Of a stretch of DNA of 64,000 nt, positions 1-13,000 are shown piece after piece; the stretch's first letter is position 1, and each line of letters opens with the position of its first letter. This DNA is from Dillenia suffruticosa (taxonomy: Eukaryota; Streptophyta; Magnoliopsida; Dilleniales; Dilleniaceae). Both the position numbers and the translations under genes were made by a program. The stretch is taken from contig JAVTVX010000005.1 of the NCBI GenBank assembly GCA_033439265.1, forward strand, positions 9,868,001 to 9,932,000, written 5' to 3'. The notes beneath the pieces were generated by a model. That model searched no databases, was not told the DNA's origin, and was given only the letters and a program-made list of their open reading frames with translations.

Positions 1-184
1 AGAATTAGTGACACTTACTTTTGAGTTTTGACATTCTGATGCTTATTTCATTTTTGTGATTGGAAGCATTTTTGTAGCCCACCTAATTTTGCCATCTTAT
101 CGGGGCTGAAAAAACCCTTCACCCACTAATTAATGTGTTCTTGCACTGCAAACCGATTCCATTGGTTGGCGCTGCTGCCCTGCG

Positions 185-212
<28 letters not shown>
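185..212. repeat. CT dinucleotide microsatellite
   Basis: About 14 uninterrupted CT units. No gene touches it. Confidence 0.9.
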
Positions 213-216
<4 letters not shown>

Positions 217-1880
217 ACTTAACGAAAGAGGAGCCAAGAGCATCCTAATTTGGTATACGACAAGGGCAGGAAAAAAAGTTAAAAGGTGAGACTGAAATTG
301 AAAGGCCAGAAACAATGGAGGGATGATAAATTTTTGCAACTATTGAAACGTATAAGCTCCAGTGTGTACCGTCAAGAGTGCACTAGTGAGGGCTGACATA
401 TTCTTCTTCTTCATCGATTTTTTGGGTTTGGGAAAAAGGGTATCCTCTCAAAGACCAATTACTCCATCCACTGAATATATAATTTTTTTTTACCGTACAA
501 ACATCCCCACATATTCTTATTGTCGTGTCATTTTCTTAAAACCTCAACGCTTCTCACCCACCCCAGGGTCTCATGCTGTAGCAAACTTGGTCTCCCCCTT
601 GTACCAACTCTAGTGGTTTTGCCATAATTTTTGGACATGGACACATATCTATTTTGCGCATATTACTTTTATTTTAACTACTTTGTCCATCTCATTCCAA
701 GTATTATAAAAACAAGATTTTTAATGTTGGGAATATACTATTATTTTTCTGGATATGGGGAATTTTGGAGGATTGCACTTCATGCTATGGTTAATGGAGG
801 AGAGAGAAGCCGGTAAGAGAAGAGACAGAACATGGAGAGAGGATGACACAGAAGAGAGTAAGAGGAGAGAGGAGTGAGGAGAGAGAAAAAGAGAGGGGAA
901 GGAGAAAGAGAAGATTGGAGAAATTTGGCAGAGGAGAGAGAAGGGATTAAATATTTCTTATGGGGCATTGAGGTCATTTCAACAAAAAGTTTTGAATATT
1001 AATTATAAAAAATTATTATTATTATTTTCGTCTTGAAGAGTAAATAATACCAACCTTAATGACCATTCCTTTTATCAAAATTCTTGATAATTAGTGATGG
1101 TGGACCTTTCTCCTCATTTCTCTGCAATCAGCACAGCACAGCACAGCACAGCGCGTGAAATGAAGTCCTTGTCAACACTGTATCTACGCAGAGTTAACGG
1201 GATGAAAAGAATATTAATTTTTTTAATTAAAATTTAACTTTAAATCTTAAAAGTAAAATAAATTATATTTAGAATAATTTTCTCTATAAGATCTAATAGT
1301 ATCTCGAATCGTACTAATCGAAATATAACTTTATACATCAATTAATCAATCACTCAAAAAATTAAGAAAAAAAAATCAACAGATTAGTGTATTTTGATCA
1401 TCACGGGCTTCCAAGTCCCTTCGATCCTTTACCAATACCAAATTGTATTAATAAATTGGCCCACAATAGCACCAAAATTGTGAAAAGAAAAAAAAAATTT
1501 ATCATTTTCTTCCAAAAGCAACTCATATGATGTTTTCAATTTCACTCGTCTGTATGGCTGTTTTCAAAAGTCAATGAATTTCAAGTTTGTGTATGGCTAT
1601 TTTTAAAAGTAAAAGAATTTTCTATAGCCTTTCATTGAGGTAACTAGGATTTGTTGATGGTTCAAAAGGTGACAGAATATTTGACAAGATGGAGATTATT
1701 GGGCTTCGGTTATATTTTTTAAAATGAGTCTTTTCTTGGGTGTTAAGTATGATTTGTACCATTTTTTTTAATTTAAAATTTTATTTTATTAAAAAAAAAA
1801 GAAAAAACTCTATATATATACTCCACACAAAGAGAAAGCAAAACACTCACATACACACATCGCACAAACAGGGTGAATAG

Positions 1881-1974
1881 GCTGTTTCCAAGAGAACAGT
1901 CTAGTGGTCATAATTTTTTTCTTCTAGTATGGTAATCCTAAATTTAAATTTTTATGTAATAAAAAAAAAAAAAA
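1881..1974 (+). mobile_element. Short tRNA-derived SINE
   Basis: A 94-bp insertion ending in a run of 14 A residues and bracketed by a 10-bp direct repeat, GGGYGAATAG (1871-1880 and 1975-1984, one mismatch). An A-box-like TAGTGGTCATAA and a decayed B-box-like stretch (about 1931-1950) precede the A tail, as in tRNA-derived SINEs. The target duplication and A tail are seen directly. Assignment to a tRNA-derived family is inference from the weak box motifs. Confidence 0.6.
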
Positions 1975-3207
1975 GGGCGAATAGACTAAAGCAAGTGTTA
2001 AATCTAGGATAGAAGGGCAAAGCGAGCAGAACACTTTTCTAAATTTTTACCCATCTTTCATTATATTAGACAAAATAATTTTCCCCTCTCCTAAATATTA
2101 AGGTGGGGTAGAGGAGGGACAAGAGGCGGATACTAAGGCAGCTACTAAAATTGATATTCATATACATTAGCTAAGCTGTTTTATTACACTATTATTCTGT
2201 TGTCAATTAATAAATACTAATACAGCGAGAGAAGTATTGTAAAATATGGTATTCGGGTTTATTTCATTTTTCAATCTCACACGGTGAGACCCCTCCTTAG
2301 AAAATACTTTTGGCTCTTCAATGGCCACATGTTTAAATAGAAGATTTGGTATATATCATAGTCAGCTATAAGGAAGAAAGACCTTCTTTTCCCACCCCCC
2401 TTCCCCCAACCCCAAAAATAGAGAAGGACGTTTGTATTCCTCAGTGTCCGCTCGGGCTGAATCTTTAGTAAAAGAAATGGGCAATTGATTGACAAAAAGT
2501 ATGTGAGGGTGATGACAGGCTCCATTCACAATCTTTAAAAAAGTTTGCAGACCTAGACTGTTTCAAAGTTTTTCCAAATAAGTGTCATTTGCCTAATTTC
2601 CTCTCGTTTTCTATGTTTTTGCTTCCGCTCATTAGTTGTAAAGTCCTTATGGCAAACTTTTAATTTAAAATTAGACCTGCCCTAATCTAGTCCTTTTCCC
2701 CTTCCCTAACGGCGAGAGAGAGAGACACACTGAAATTAGGAATCATTATGCTTAGTTTCACCTTATTGTTGCCTGAAATTATATGATCTACCTATCAAAA
2801 TTAAAGCAATAGGAAAACACTTTTGAGACATTAATGTCCACAAGCATATGAGGTGTATATAGTAAATCTATTATAATAACTATAACCTAAAGTCGCCAAA
2901 GCTCATGTGACCACATATCTTGCCATAAGAATATCTTGCCAAAAAAGAAAAAATATCTTGCCATGAGAATCCTTGTCCTGCACTTAACGTGCATGCCAAA
3001 ATGACAACCAACCGACCACATTCATTCGTGCTAAAGCTCTGTAAACATACACATTTTGTTGGTACCAGGTGCATAGCATAAGACATTTCATTGCAGGTAG
3101 ACGCTCATATATCATAATCCTAGAAGCGATGGCAACATTTGTGTCACCTTGAAAAAGAAGGAAAAAAAAAAGGACTCGATATTCATGTCAACAGTAACCT
3201 ATTCATC

Positions 3208-3215
3208 TATATAAA
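3208..3215 (+). promoter_or_regulatory. TATA box of the gene at 3295
   Basis: TATATAAA about 80 bp upstream of the start codon. A start site near 3240 would give a leader of about 55 nt. This spacing is normal for a plant class II promoter. Confidence 0.6.
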
Positions 3216-3294
3216 CCACAGAGGGACTGCTTGGAGTCTTCACAGCCCACTTCAACAGCCAATACTACCAGCCCACTAAACACACACCAACACA

Positions 3295-3726
3295 ATGGTC
3301 ACTGAAGCTACAACCGTAGCTGGACCTGGTCTGAGAAAATACAAGAATACGTTTGCTCAAACCAAAACACCTCGTCATATTAGAGGTCGAAGGGGTCATA
3401 TTTTGATGCAAAATTCTCAAATTGATTATTTCCCAGAAACTCAAACTCACTTTGAAGTGCAAAAAGGAAGGGATGATATTAAGAAGCCCTGGCAACTAGC
3501 TAACATCAAGAAAATGAAGCAAGGTCAAGAAGTGAACAGCCTCCACCGCTTCTTTACGATTTCAGTTAGCTACATCTTGAGGAAAGCAAAAGCTTTCTAC
3601 TTTGGATTTCTCTGCAATGTTTCTGATAATCATGGACCGAGCAACAACGAAATTATGTTGACAGATCCATATTTCTCAATCCCAGTTCTTCCTATGACCA
3701 GTACTATTGCTTCTCCAAGCATTTGA
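3295..3726 (+). CDS. Small intronless protein, unknown function
   Basis: A 143-residue open frame with a good start context (CACAATGG), a TATA box about 80 bp upstream, and an AT-rich 3' flank rich in TTGTA-type words as in plant 3' UTRs. I do not recognise the protein. It has no signal peptide and no convincing membrane segment. The first half is basic and polar (KTPRHIRGRRGH at residues 23-34, then an acidic/polar stretch). The middle has an amphipathic stretch (FFTISVSYILRKAKAFYFGF, about 86-105). The tail ends in a proline-rich YFSIPVLPM motif. Single-exon plant-specific proteins of 100-200 residues of this type are common. That this is a real gene rests on length, start context and the core promoter. 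A chance frame is not excluded. Confidence 0.55.
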   Translation: MVTEATTVAGPGLRKYKNTFAQTKTPRHIRGRRGHILMQNSQIDYFPETQTHFEVQKGRDDIKKPWQLANIKKMKQGQEVNSLHRFFTISVSYILRKAKAFYFGFLCNVSDNHGPSNNEIMLTDPYFSIPVLPMTSTIASPSI

Positions 3727-6170
3727 TGAAGCTCTAGGAAAGAAAGTTTGGGTGTGTAAAGAAATGCTGCAGTAAACTACTCAATCTATTGTATATCTTA
3801 TGACTGAGGTTTCTATTTGTTGTAAAAAGGCATATGCCATTGATTGAGGTAGTATGATAAGCTTGTGATGGTTGTACGCATCACTCATGTCTAATGATAT
3901 GCTTTAAATCAGTACCTTCTATACTTTTCATATGGTATATGAAATAAGTCATCTTACGATCACCTACATGATACCGATCTCTCTCTCTACCGTCGTAGAA
4001 TACTAGGGTATCCAATTTCTACTTCAACATAGGATGGGGATCTCTTTTTTGGTACTATACCAACCGGTTTTTTAGTCTTCGTCTCCCCTTCGTGAAGGGC
4101 ATAATAAGATGAAAAGGAAAAACGAAAAAAAAGAGGCTACTTTCTTTAATCATCCATATCTTTCACCTAATGATGTTTTCAGAACAAAAGCCCACAATAA
4201 GAAGCACTTGGGTAACTCCACAGGTTCTAAAACTGATTCATGAATGGTATGCTTAAAAAAAGTGCTATCTCGCACCATGTGGGCGTCCAAAAACTCTGTT
4301 AATTGTTAGAAAGATGTCATATTGCTATAAATTTGATGGTATGTGGAAGATTTTTCTCGAAAGAACTTTGACAATTCAAATCCTGTTGTTATAATTGGCC
4401 AAAAGTTCAATTAGACGAGGGGATGTGACCATACCTAGCGTAGGACTATGGTAAAGGACCGTGGGAAGACTTGATCATTGTACATGTACATAGAAAAGGA
4501 CAGGCCAAACCATTCTATACCCTTTAACCAAAATCACAAGTGTGACTTGCGATTTAGACATGAAATCCACTATATTAGGAGACTTCTACCCACCCAAAAG
4601 GAACCTCAGTCGGGTCAATTCAGATTAGTCAAGACAAAGCTCCAAACACCGAGTTCCAAGAGCACCAAAAAAAAAAAAAAAAAAAGCAAGCACTTTTAAC
4701 TTGCGAGTCTTAGTCTTCGGACAAAGAAAGCCAACAGCAGTCGCGATTCCCAGTATTCTCGAACATTCATGTGGACCATGATGGTATGACAAATTTATCC
4801 TGGAATTGGAGGTTGCGCACTAAATTAATGAATGACACAAAAGAAAACCAAGCAACCATATAGTTTTTAGTTCTTTTCAGGCATTTTCTTTGCTTGACAT
4901 TTTTTTTTGGGGGGGGAGGGTAAGCAGGTAGTTGCCAATTCAAGAACAAGGGTAATGTTATTTTGTTGAAGTGGCACCCACTATACTATATTTAGAATTT
5001 GTGGTCCAAGAACCATATGAAACCACGCTGAAGAGCAAAAAGCAAAACTTTCACATGACAATTAATTCAATACCCTTTCCTGCTATTGCAGCTGTAACCC
5101 ATCTCTCAACTCTATACAGAATTCCTATATGATTGGCGTTTGGTTCATTTGATCTATCAAAACTGTCCCAAAGCCCGACACCAATTTCAGCCATATGACG
5201 GACCTTTTAAAAATAAAAAAGTGGGTCACTTTAGTAGCTCATTCCCATCCATCTTATATGTTGAATGTAATCTTCTAATCAAATGTTTTAAGGATATACA
5301 AAGAATCAAAGAGAGCATCAGCATATAACAAGTACGGTATGTATGTATACAAGGTATCTGGTTTTTGGTTGCACTAAGTGGTATATAGGTGCATTACACC
5401 AAGTAATGCTGGTTTATTTACCACAAGCATCATACTTAAAACACTACATTACTGGAAAATCAATCTGTACACGTAACTGCACAGTGATCAAAGACCACTT
5501 TAGTTATCCGGCACCAAAAAACATGCCAGTTTTTTCCATTAGCCTAGAGGGACCTAATCCCCAGCCAAATCAGTTTGACAACCTCCACCCCAGTTGTCAA
5601 ATGTGTTGGCAACATATGATTAACCATCCTGATGAGACTACAAAGAGGAACTGAAACACCTTACTTATAATCAATGCAGTCACAGGTCACTTCGCTGCTT
5701 GTGTTGATTTTAACCACTTTTGTCTCATTAAGCATAACTAATTTCTCAAAAGAGGCTATACTAATTTCTCAAAGTTAAAAACAGTCAATGCTCGAAATTG
5801 CATATTAACTGGCCCATCACCACTGTTTTCCACCAAAACATCACAACCTGCACTGCAGACAAGAATCGAAATGTGTGTAACAAAATTGAATCTTCTCCAT
5901 ATTTCTATTATGATGGTCACAGCATCATCAGAACATCAAAAAATAAACAAACTTGGTGTGTGGCAAATGCCAGTAGCTAGTCAAAATTCTAAATGAGAAA
6001 AAAAGGGAGGGGGTAAGGAGGAATAGTACTTCTATATTTGACATTTTGGGGGCAAGAGAAACAAGAAATAGCTTTAAATGAACACAAATGCAAATTAAAA
6101 ACTTCAGTTCTGCATATTTTGTGAGGAACCTGCTTGAATTGAACAAAATTCAAATTAGATGTTCAGTTGT
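3727..6170. other. Between the small gene and CCR4-4
   Basis: Holds the 3' flank of the small gene and, on the other strand, the 3' untranslated region of the CCR4-4 gene ending below 6171. Short frames here (for example 5343-5654) have no family resemblance. A poly-A run lies near 4668-4684 and a T9-G8 run near 4901-4917. No element with clear ends was seen. Confidence 0.5.
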
Positions 6171-6479
6171 TTACCCCTTGGTGACCTCAAATTCAGCACC
6201 AATCGGTAGATGATCACTGGGATGGAAGTAGTTAGGCAATCCACCTTCTACATCCGCAGAATCTGACAAAGGAACCTCAAGGAAACTGATTGGTTTAATA
6301 TTTTCTGAAGGGCAGAAGAATATGTAATCAAGAGTTCCAGTAAAACCAGGAGTGCAATTTGTGAATGCCGGTTCCCCTTTTGTAAATGCATAAACACTGC
6401 TCAAGGGTATTGGTGGCTCCTCCAAGCACTCTAGCTGCTCCTTGAATGAAGAATGGTCTGAAACAAGGTATTGGTACAC
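6171..6479 (-). CDS. CCR4-4: CCR4-4 exon 10 (C-terminus)
   Basis: Codes the last 102 residues with [16 protein letters not shown] and the terminal catalytic [13 protein letters not shown], then TAA. Acceptor TTGCAG|G. Confidence 0.95.
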   Translation of the reverse strand: MYQYLVSDHSSFKEQLECLEEPPIPLSSVYAFTKGEPAFTNCTPGFTGTLDYIFFCPSENIKPISFLEVPLSDSADVEGGLPNYFHPSDHLPIGAEFEVTKG

Positions 6480-6971
6480 CTGCAAGAGCAGAGTTTGTCA
6501 GTTGTCTACTCTTGGTTGCAAGGATAAGAACTTATGGATAAGAACATAAGTTCTTATCCTTGTATATGCCAATATTCTAGCTGCTCCACTAGCTTAACTC
6601 ATGGAATTGAATCTCCCATAGATTCTGTAGAACCTTGGATTCTTATGCTATCAAATCAATTTCCACATGTTAATTTAGAAAACTAGAGCTTAGAATTGTC
6701 AGCATTAGTCTTTGACATGCCTTTTGTGTTTTAGGATAACACCTTAATAGCTTTTTATGAAAATTATGCACATGATTTAAAAAAAAAAAAAAAAAACCAA
6801 TATTTTTCGAATGCAACTATCAATAACTTGTCCTCAGCTCAGAGTCATAATAAACATCAAAAATGATGAAAGCATAAAAATCATATCACAAATTATTAAC
6901 CAAACATTGGTCAAGTATCTAACAAATGCTTAATGAGTGCCTAGCCTATTATTTAGAGAGATTGAGTAAAC

Positions 6972-7009
<38 letters not shown>

Positions 7010-10000
7010 CAGCTAGTAGCACAGAATATACAAGTGTTCAAGTACTAAGCCAATTATTTAGCAAATACCAACCTTATCCCCGGGGGTTGAATTGAAGTCC
7101 CCAGCTAATAGCACAGAAGGTGAACATTCAAATCTTTCTGCTACAAGTGTTCTAAATTGAGCCAAGCGTGAAAGAAGATACTTGGCTTGAGCAAGCTTGA
7201 CATCGGCCCATTCCGGATCCCTGGCAAGAAAGTTTTAACATTTTATCTACCTGAACATATTATACCAGTGCTAATACAAAATCATGATTCACAACATGGA
7301 ATTACAAAATGAAATTACAGAAGGTGCAAAATGCTCACCAGTACAGGTGTGTGTTTGCTACAATTATGAAATGGTCAAAGGAAGCCTTAAGTCTAAATGC
7401 ACCCATTATTCCGACACAATCACGTTTCAATCTTACTCGCGGATCATTGGGATCTCCACTATCCTCAGATGTCCTTGGCACTGACCCTAAAAATGGTTGA
7501 TAGAAGTAAGCTACTAACCAATGAAAACATATGAAATAAATGGTTACAGTTTGAAATCATTCATTGCTGAATGGCCATCCACACAGAAAATGCAAGTTTA
7601 TGGAGATGCTATGATGGATTTGAATTGTGGATGAAAATGTAATGCATGTTTTGACTAAATCAGCATCAAGAATTGAAGTTCTTTTTTTTTCTTTTTGTGT
7701 ATCTAATCCCATCAAAACTGATCAAACCATATGGAAGAAATATCAATCACAGTAAACATATTGAGAGTTAAAGCATTTAAAAAGATTAGCTGTAGAATAT
7801 GAAGAGAACTTTAACAGAAAGCATGCAACTGCAGTTTATAACCAATGATGAGATACAACCAAAATCATAGAGGATGGACACCTCAAATGAAGGTTGTATC
7901 CATATTCAACAGGGTATCAGACATGACACTCCAAGTACTCACCAACATGGATATGAATCATGGTCATGGTCATGACTACAAATGCAATTAAAATCAGGGT
8001 CATAATGGTATCAGGAGGTGTAATGATGTAAATGATCAACCAAAAAAATATTAAAAAAAAAAAAAAAAACATCATCACTGACAAATAGGCCCTTCATGAC
8101 GCTGGGTTGTCATGACAGTGTATCACGTGGTACCACAGCATAACAGGGATGTTGCAGTCATATTGCATCAATTATATTTTATTCCAGCCATGATTGCAAT
8201 TACGACTCCAGGTTGTAAGAACTCGTGATTGTGCCAAAGCCACTACATAGCAGGTGATACATATCCTATTGGAGGATTAAATCCATACACGGCAGATGTG
8301 CATGGTAACTATGTAGTATGACCAATGTTGTTCTTTTCAACAGTAAATAATTCTTGCACACTCCTTGGACACTTCCTTTACAATTTAATTACATTCTACA
8401 ATTGTAATACTTGTATGTTTTAAGATACATATAACAGTATTTTGTTCAAAAGCAAATTATAATTAGCAATCACATTTGAACTGCATGAGTTGCTTATCTA
8501 GAAGCAATAGTTATTGGTAAACCATGACTTTTAAATGATAAACAATATTATTTTAAGCTCTTGTACTAACCATGCACATCTTATTTTATGGAAGACTTGT
8601 CATGTCTGATGTCCATATATACTTCACGATACCACAACTAAACTAACTTCTTGAAAATATATTAAGATTCAAACAGAGAAAATTTCCTCATGTAAAATTA
8701 CTCATCCTCGTAATTCATTTACGGTGAGTAGATCCCTTACAGTTTGACTTCTGCCAAAGCAGTAAGTATCTCCCGGGACAAAGTATTTAATCACTTGTGG
8801 ATATTGTCCCACAATAGCTATTGCTGTTGCACATTCAGTGAAAATACTCTTTGGAAGAGACAATCCCAATATATGGACACACACAACAAGTGTACTTCAA
8901 TTTGTCATTCAAGAGTGCTCTCATATGTCAAATGTAAATAATAGTGATACAACCGTGATTAGGAAACTGATTGTGCACGTTGACTTTAACTGTTAAATTT
9001 GAAATATTAATGACCGGGTTATAGCACCATCCGAATTTAAACGCAATTGTTGTCAGCTTGTTTGAATGCACAAATATATGATGTAAGAACAAAGAAAATC
9101 AATTAGATTATCAAGATTGCAAGAACTCACCTTCTTCTAGTTCAGCAGCATGATTTTCAGTGACAACAGGATTATTATCTGGATCTGAAATGTTCCCATC
9201 TTGTACAGAACTTACAAGATCATTGTACTCTATTTTCTCTTCTAAGACTAACTCTGCACTAAATGAAAGAACATGGAGAGAGTTCATACTAGAGTTAGAT
9301 GAGTTAGATACACGAGCCAAACCTATAAACAAGCAAGATAATGCAAAAGATTTAGTTGTTTGCTTTTATGAAAACCTAATCAACATAAAAGGCGATATGC
9401 ACATTACAATTGCAAAGGACTACATCATAGAAGATTGACCTTATCAAACAGAATTTGACTTATTATTCCAATTACAAATGCTCTTCAATTACAAACTTAA
9501 GAAGTTCACCAAAGGTTTCTTTTCTTTCAATTCACCTATGAAAGGATGTCCTAAGCCCCTGGATTTTTAGGTTTCCAGAGTCCTGTACCTCAACTTTTTT
9601 CCAAGGACACTCCTATTTCACACTTCATGTCATGTGGTACTCAAACCTAATATGCAAACATATTAGAAGCTCTTTGGATCATAAAAACAACACTTTTTAT
9701 GAGCAAAACTCTTGATTATTAGCCCATACTCTCTTTAAAGCAAGTGAATCATAGCCTTTTTCTCACATGAGAGGAAGTACAGACAGAGCAGACCGAATGG
9801 CAATTTAATAGCACATCGTGCATGTTTTTTTGACTTGCTAGCAAGAAAGCAATTCATAATCTCGAATTTTATCTTCTTGATGCTCCACATAAAGTTGAAC
9901 CTTTCAAGTTGCTCTTTCCAAAGAAACATGCCTTTGTATACCTTGAGTAATTACATGAATTGCAGTTGGCAGTTGAAGTGAATGAATGCTTCTCAGAGTA

Positions 10001-13000
10001 CAAACATTATATTAGGTTACCAACCATGACCTACATCTATATGGACATCCAAAAAATTTTTGTTGGTAAATAAGCAATCTGGCTACCAATTTTTGAGTCT
10101 CTGCATCCACTTCTTTTTGTTGTATACTCTCAAGGAAGTTCATGTAGTATATTAGGTTAACTTGCATCACCATATCACCCCATATGATGCAAAGGCTATA
10201 GGGATTCAAATTGGCATTTCAATTGCTACTTGAAAAAATCCATTGGCATTGCCCATTAAAAAATAAATGTTATATCTTAGCAATTAGGTTATTTATGCGA
10301 CAATCTAAGCAAATTATTTCACAAATACCATTTTCAAGCTAATCTTATGTCTAACCCTTCATTCATCATGCAATATACCTTTCATTTTTCTTGTCTCAAC
10401 TGTCTAAATCAAAGCCAAGATCTGATAGCACTCATGAGTTATAAATTGACTAGACCCCAAGCCACAAAGCATGGATACAAGAGACAACACATGGCACCAT
10501 ATAAACACAGCAACACCAGAAAGTTAAAAATATATGGCATGATGCTGCATGATCAGACATGTTAAAAATATATTTATGTATTTATTTTTTTTCCAAAAAA
10601 AAAAAAGCAGTGCTCTATAATTTAAAAAAAAATAAAAAATCAAGAAACATGTTCAAATAAATTAATAAACATGATATTGCATCACTATTATCTCAAGAAA
10701 TCTTATTTATGCCTTCATTTTATACATGCAGAAGCCTTATTTAGTTCATAAATTCAAAAGGCACAAATCACTATGTTCATTTTGTGTTCGCCTAGTGATT
10801 TTTAAGTTTCCCAGGAGTGTCTAAATGAAAATAAAATAGACCAAATATATGAACATGGCTAAAAAGTGTCCTTTATGTACACTCAACAAGAAGGATGCTG
10901 CCTGGCCTTCTGCCATGGAAGGCCTTCATCGTTGATGATGTCGAACCCACAGGAAGAGTGAGCCTCAGCCGGTCCATTGCACAGTGCCCCCTACTTTGCT
11001 GGCTTTACCTCCCTAGTGCTCTTAAGTCTGTTCCTATTTGCGGACTCCCTCCATATAGGAAAAAAAACCTTAATCACAGCCCTTCCTTTCCTAGATAATT
11101 CCGTTCTTCTAAGATTGCGTTCAGAAATGGTGTCTGAGAGGAAAACAACTCATTTCTAGAACCTTTAGTACAATATATAATTCAAAAGTTGGATGGTGTT
11201 TAAACTTACTTCTAACATTGATTTGATCCTCTTGTCTTTCACTACTTTTGTCGTCATAGTCAGGTTCATGGAAATTGAAGCACAAATACTAAGGCCAAAA
11301 AATTCTCAATCCACAATTTTTGGGTTAAAAACACTACTGTGTCATCAACCAAAAGGAAATGTTCAACAGCCGAGGCAACTATATCCTCTTATCACAATAA
11401 ACCAATGGCATATCGAGAGGAGACAGCACAAAGATAAATAAGAGTGTGCTCCACCAACTGTTCAACTACATTGACATTGCTGGGAAGGATATGATTATAC
11501 TACAGAAAAAGGCTCATGAAGAAAGGGAACCTACCACATGATGATATTAGAAGCAGAATATAAACTTGCAGGAAACCATATTCCAAGATTCAAAAATTTC
11601 TACAAATGGTCTCAGGGTATTGGAATGGAAGCCTTTGACCCTTGACAAGAATTTGCTATTAAAACACAAACAAAAACATAAACAAGAAAGAAAAAAAAGA
11701 GGGGTCATCACAACAGTGTGCTGTAGACATGGATAGTTTGGGTTTCTGTCTGTTATAGAGGATAAAATCACATACATATCTTGCTTGAAGAAAATTCCAC
11801 AACCATCACGCTTCTGTCCACTTCTCTGTATATAAATACTTGAATAACCATGGCACTCAATATTTCTTTTGTAGAAGGCGTCATACTCATCTAGCTCCTG
11901 GTTATAGTTTGAGCTCAAATCAATGCCATGAAAAAAAAACATAAAAGGAAAGAAGCAAGATCCAAAGCTACACAAATCAGAATATAAATTCTTAAACCAT
12001 ACTGTATCTTATTCATCAAGAGAATCATATTCTAGGGAATCCAAAAATAATAAAATAAAATCAAAATTCATTGTCTTTAAACTGGAATCCTGTTAAACCT
12101 TCATTTAAAATCACTCTACAGGACAGCAGTTGAAACTTCAAGTTTCCAAAGATTGGAGAACATGGATAATTTTGTATATCCTAACCAAAATATAATAACA
12201 AAGCAACGTAAATAAATAAACCACCTTGTGGAGTAAAATGCTACTAATTAACATGAGTATGGTAACTTAGTCAACATCATAATGTACTACCTATCGACGT
12301 TCAAGATTGTTTTTAGTGCACCATTTGCAAGAAGATCAGCTAATTGGTATACCATGTCTTTTGGTACAAAAGAAATCCATCAATAAAGAAAGCACCAAGA
12401 ATTTGCACACAACCTCTCTAAGCAATAAAAAACCTACATATCAAAACCTCCTCAATCAAAGAAAAAGATATGAAGTACAACCAAATATAAAGAGTTCTAG
12501 CAAACAACATCAACAAGACTTTTTTTTCAGGGCTCCCTGGTGCACAAAGTGCTCCCGACTTAGTATGGGGGGGTAGAGAGAGGATGGGCGTATATGTACG
12601 CAGCCTTCCACTTGCATTTTTTGCAAAGAGACTGTTTCCACATTTCGAATCCGTGATCTTGAAGTCACCAAATGAGCAACTCCACCGTTGCACCAAGATT
12701 CACCTTCAAACAACATCAACAAGACTATCAAAGGTTTTATCTACCCCCTCAAAAACCTCCTATTATGCTCCCAAAACCAACCAAGAAATGGCTAGAGATA
12801 CCGACAAAAGAGCCTTCTTTCTCATTGTAAAAGGTCTAAAGACACTTCAAGACCTAACTCACTCTCCACCAAGTTTGAAATCACCCAATTGATGGCAAGA
12901 CAAGATTGAATAAACCTGCTCCCACAACATATGGGTTCAAGAACAATGAAGAAGCAAGTCATCCGAACTCTCCAACTCTCTTGTCCATGGAATGCATCTA

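Larger units (their letters stand above)
1..3207. other. Intergenic, no gene seen
   Basis: AT-rich non-coding DNA with no reading frame that resembles a protein. It contains a CT microsatellite (185-212), a purine-rich tract at about 800-930, a CAGCA pentamer run near 1130-1153, and a small SINE described separately. The last part (about 3100-3207) is probably the promoter of the gene at 3295. Confidence 0.6.

Noticed and set aside
5343-5654. 103-residue frame downstream of CCR4-4
   Set aside because: No recognisable domain, no promoter, and it lies opposite the probable 3' UTR.
7950-8250. Mobile element in CCR4-4 intron 7 with repeated GGTCATG words
   Set aside because: Short internal repeats are present but there are no inverted termini or flanking duplication.
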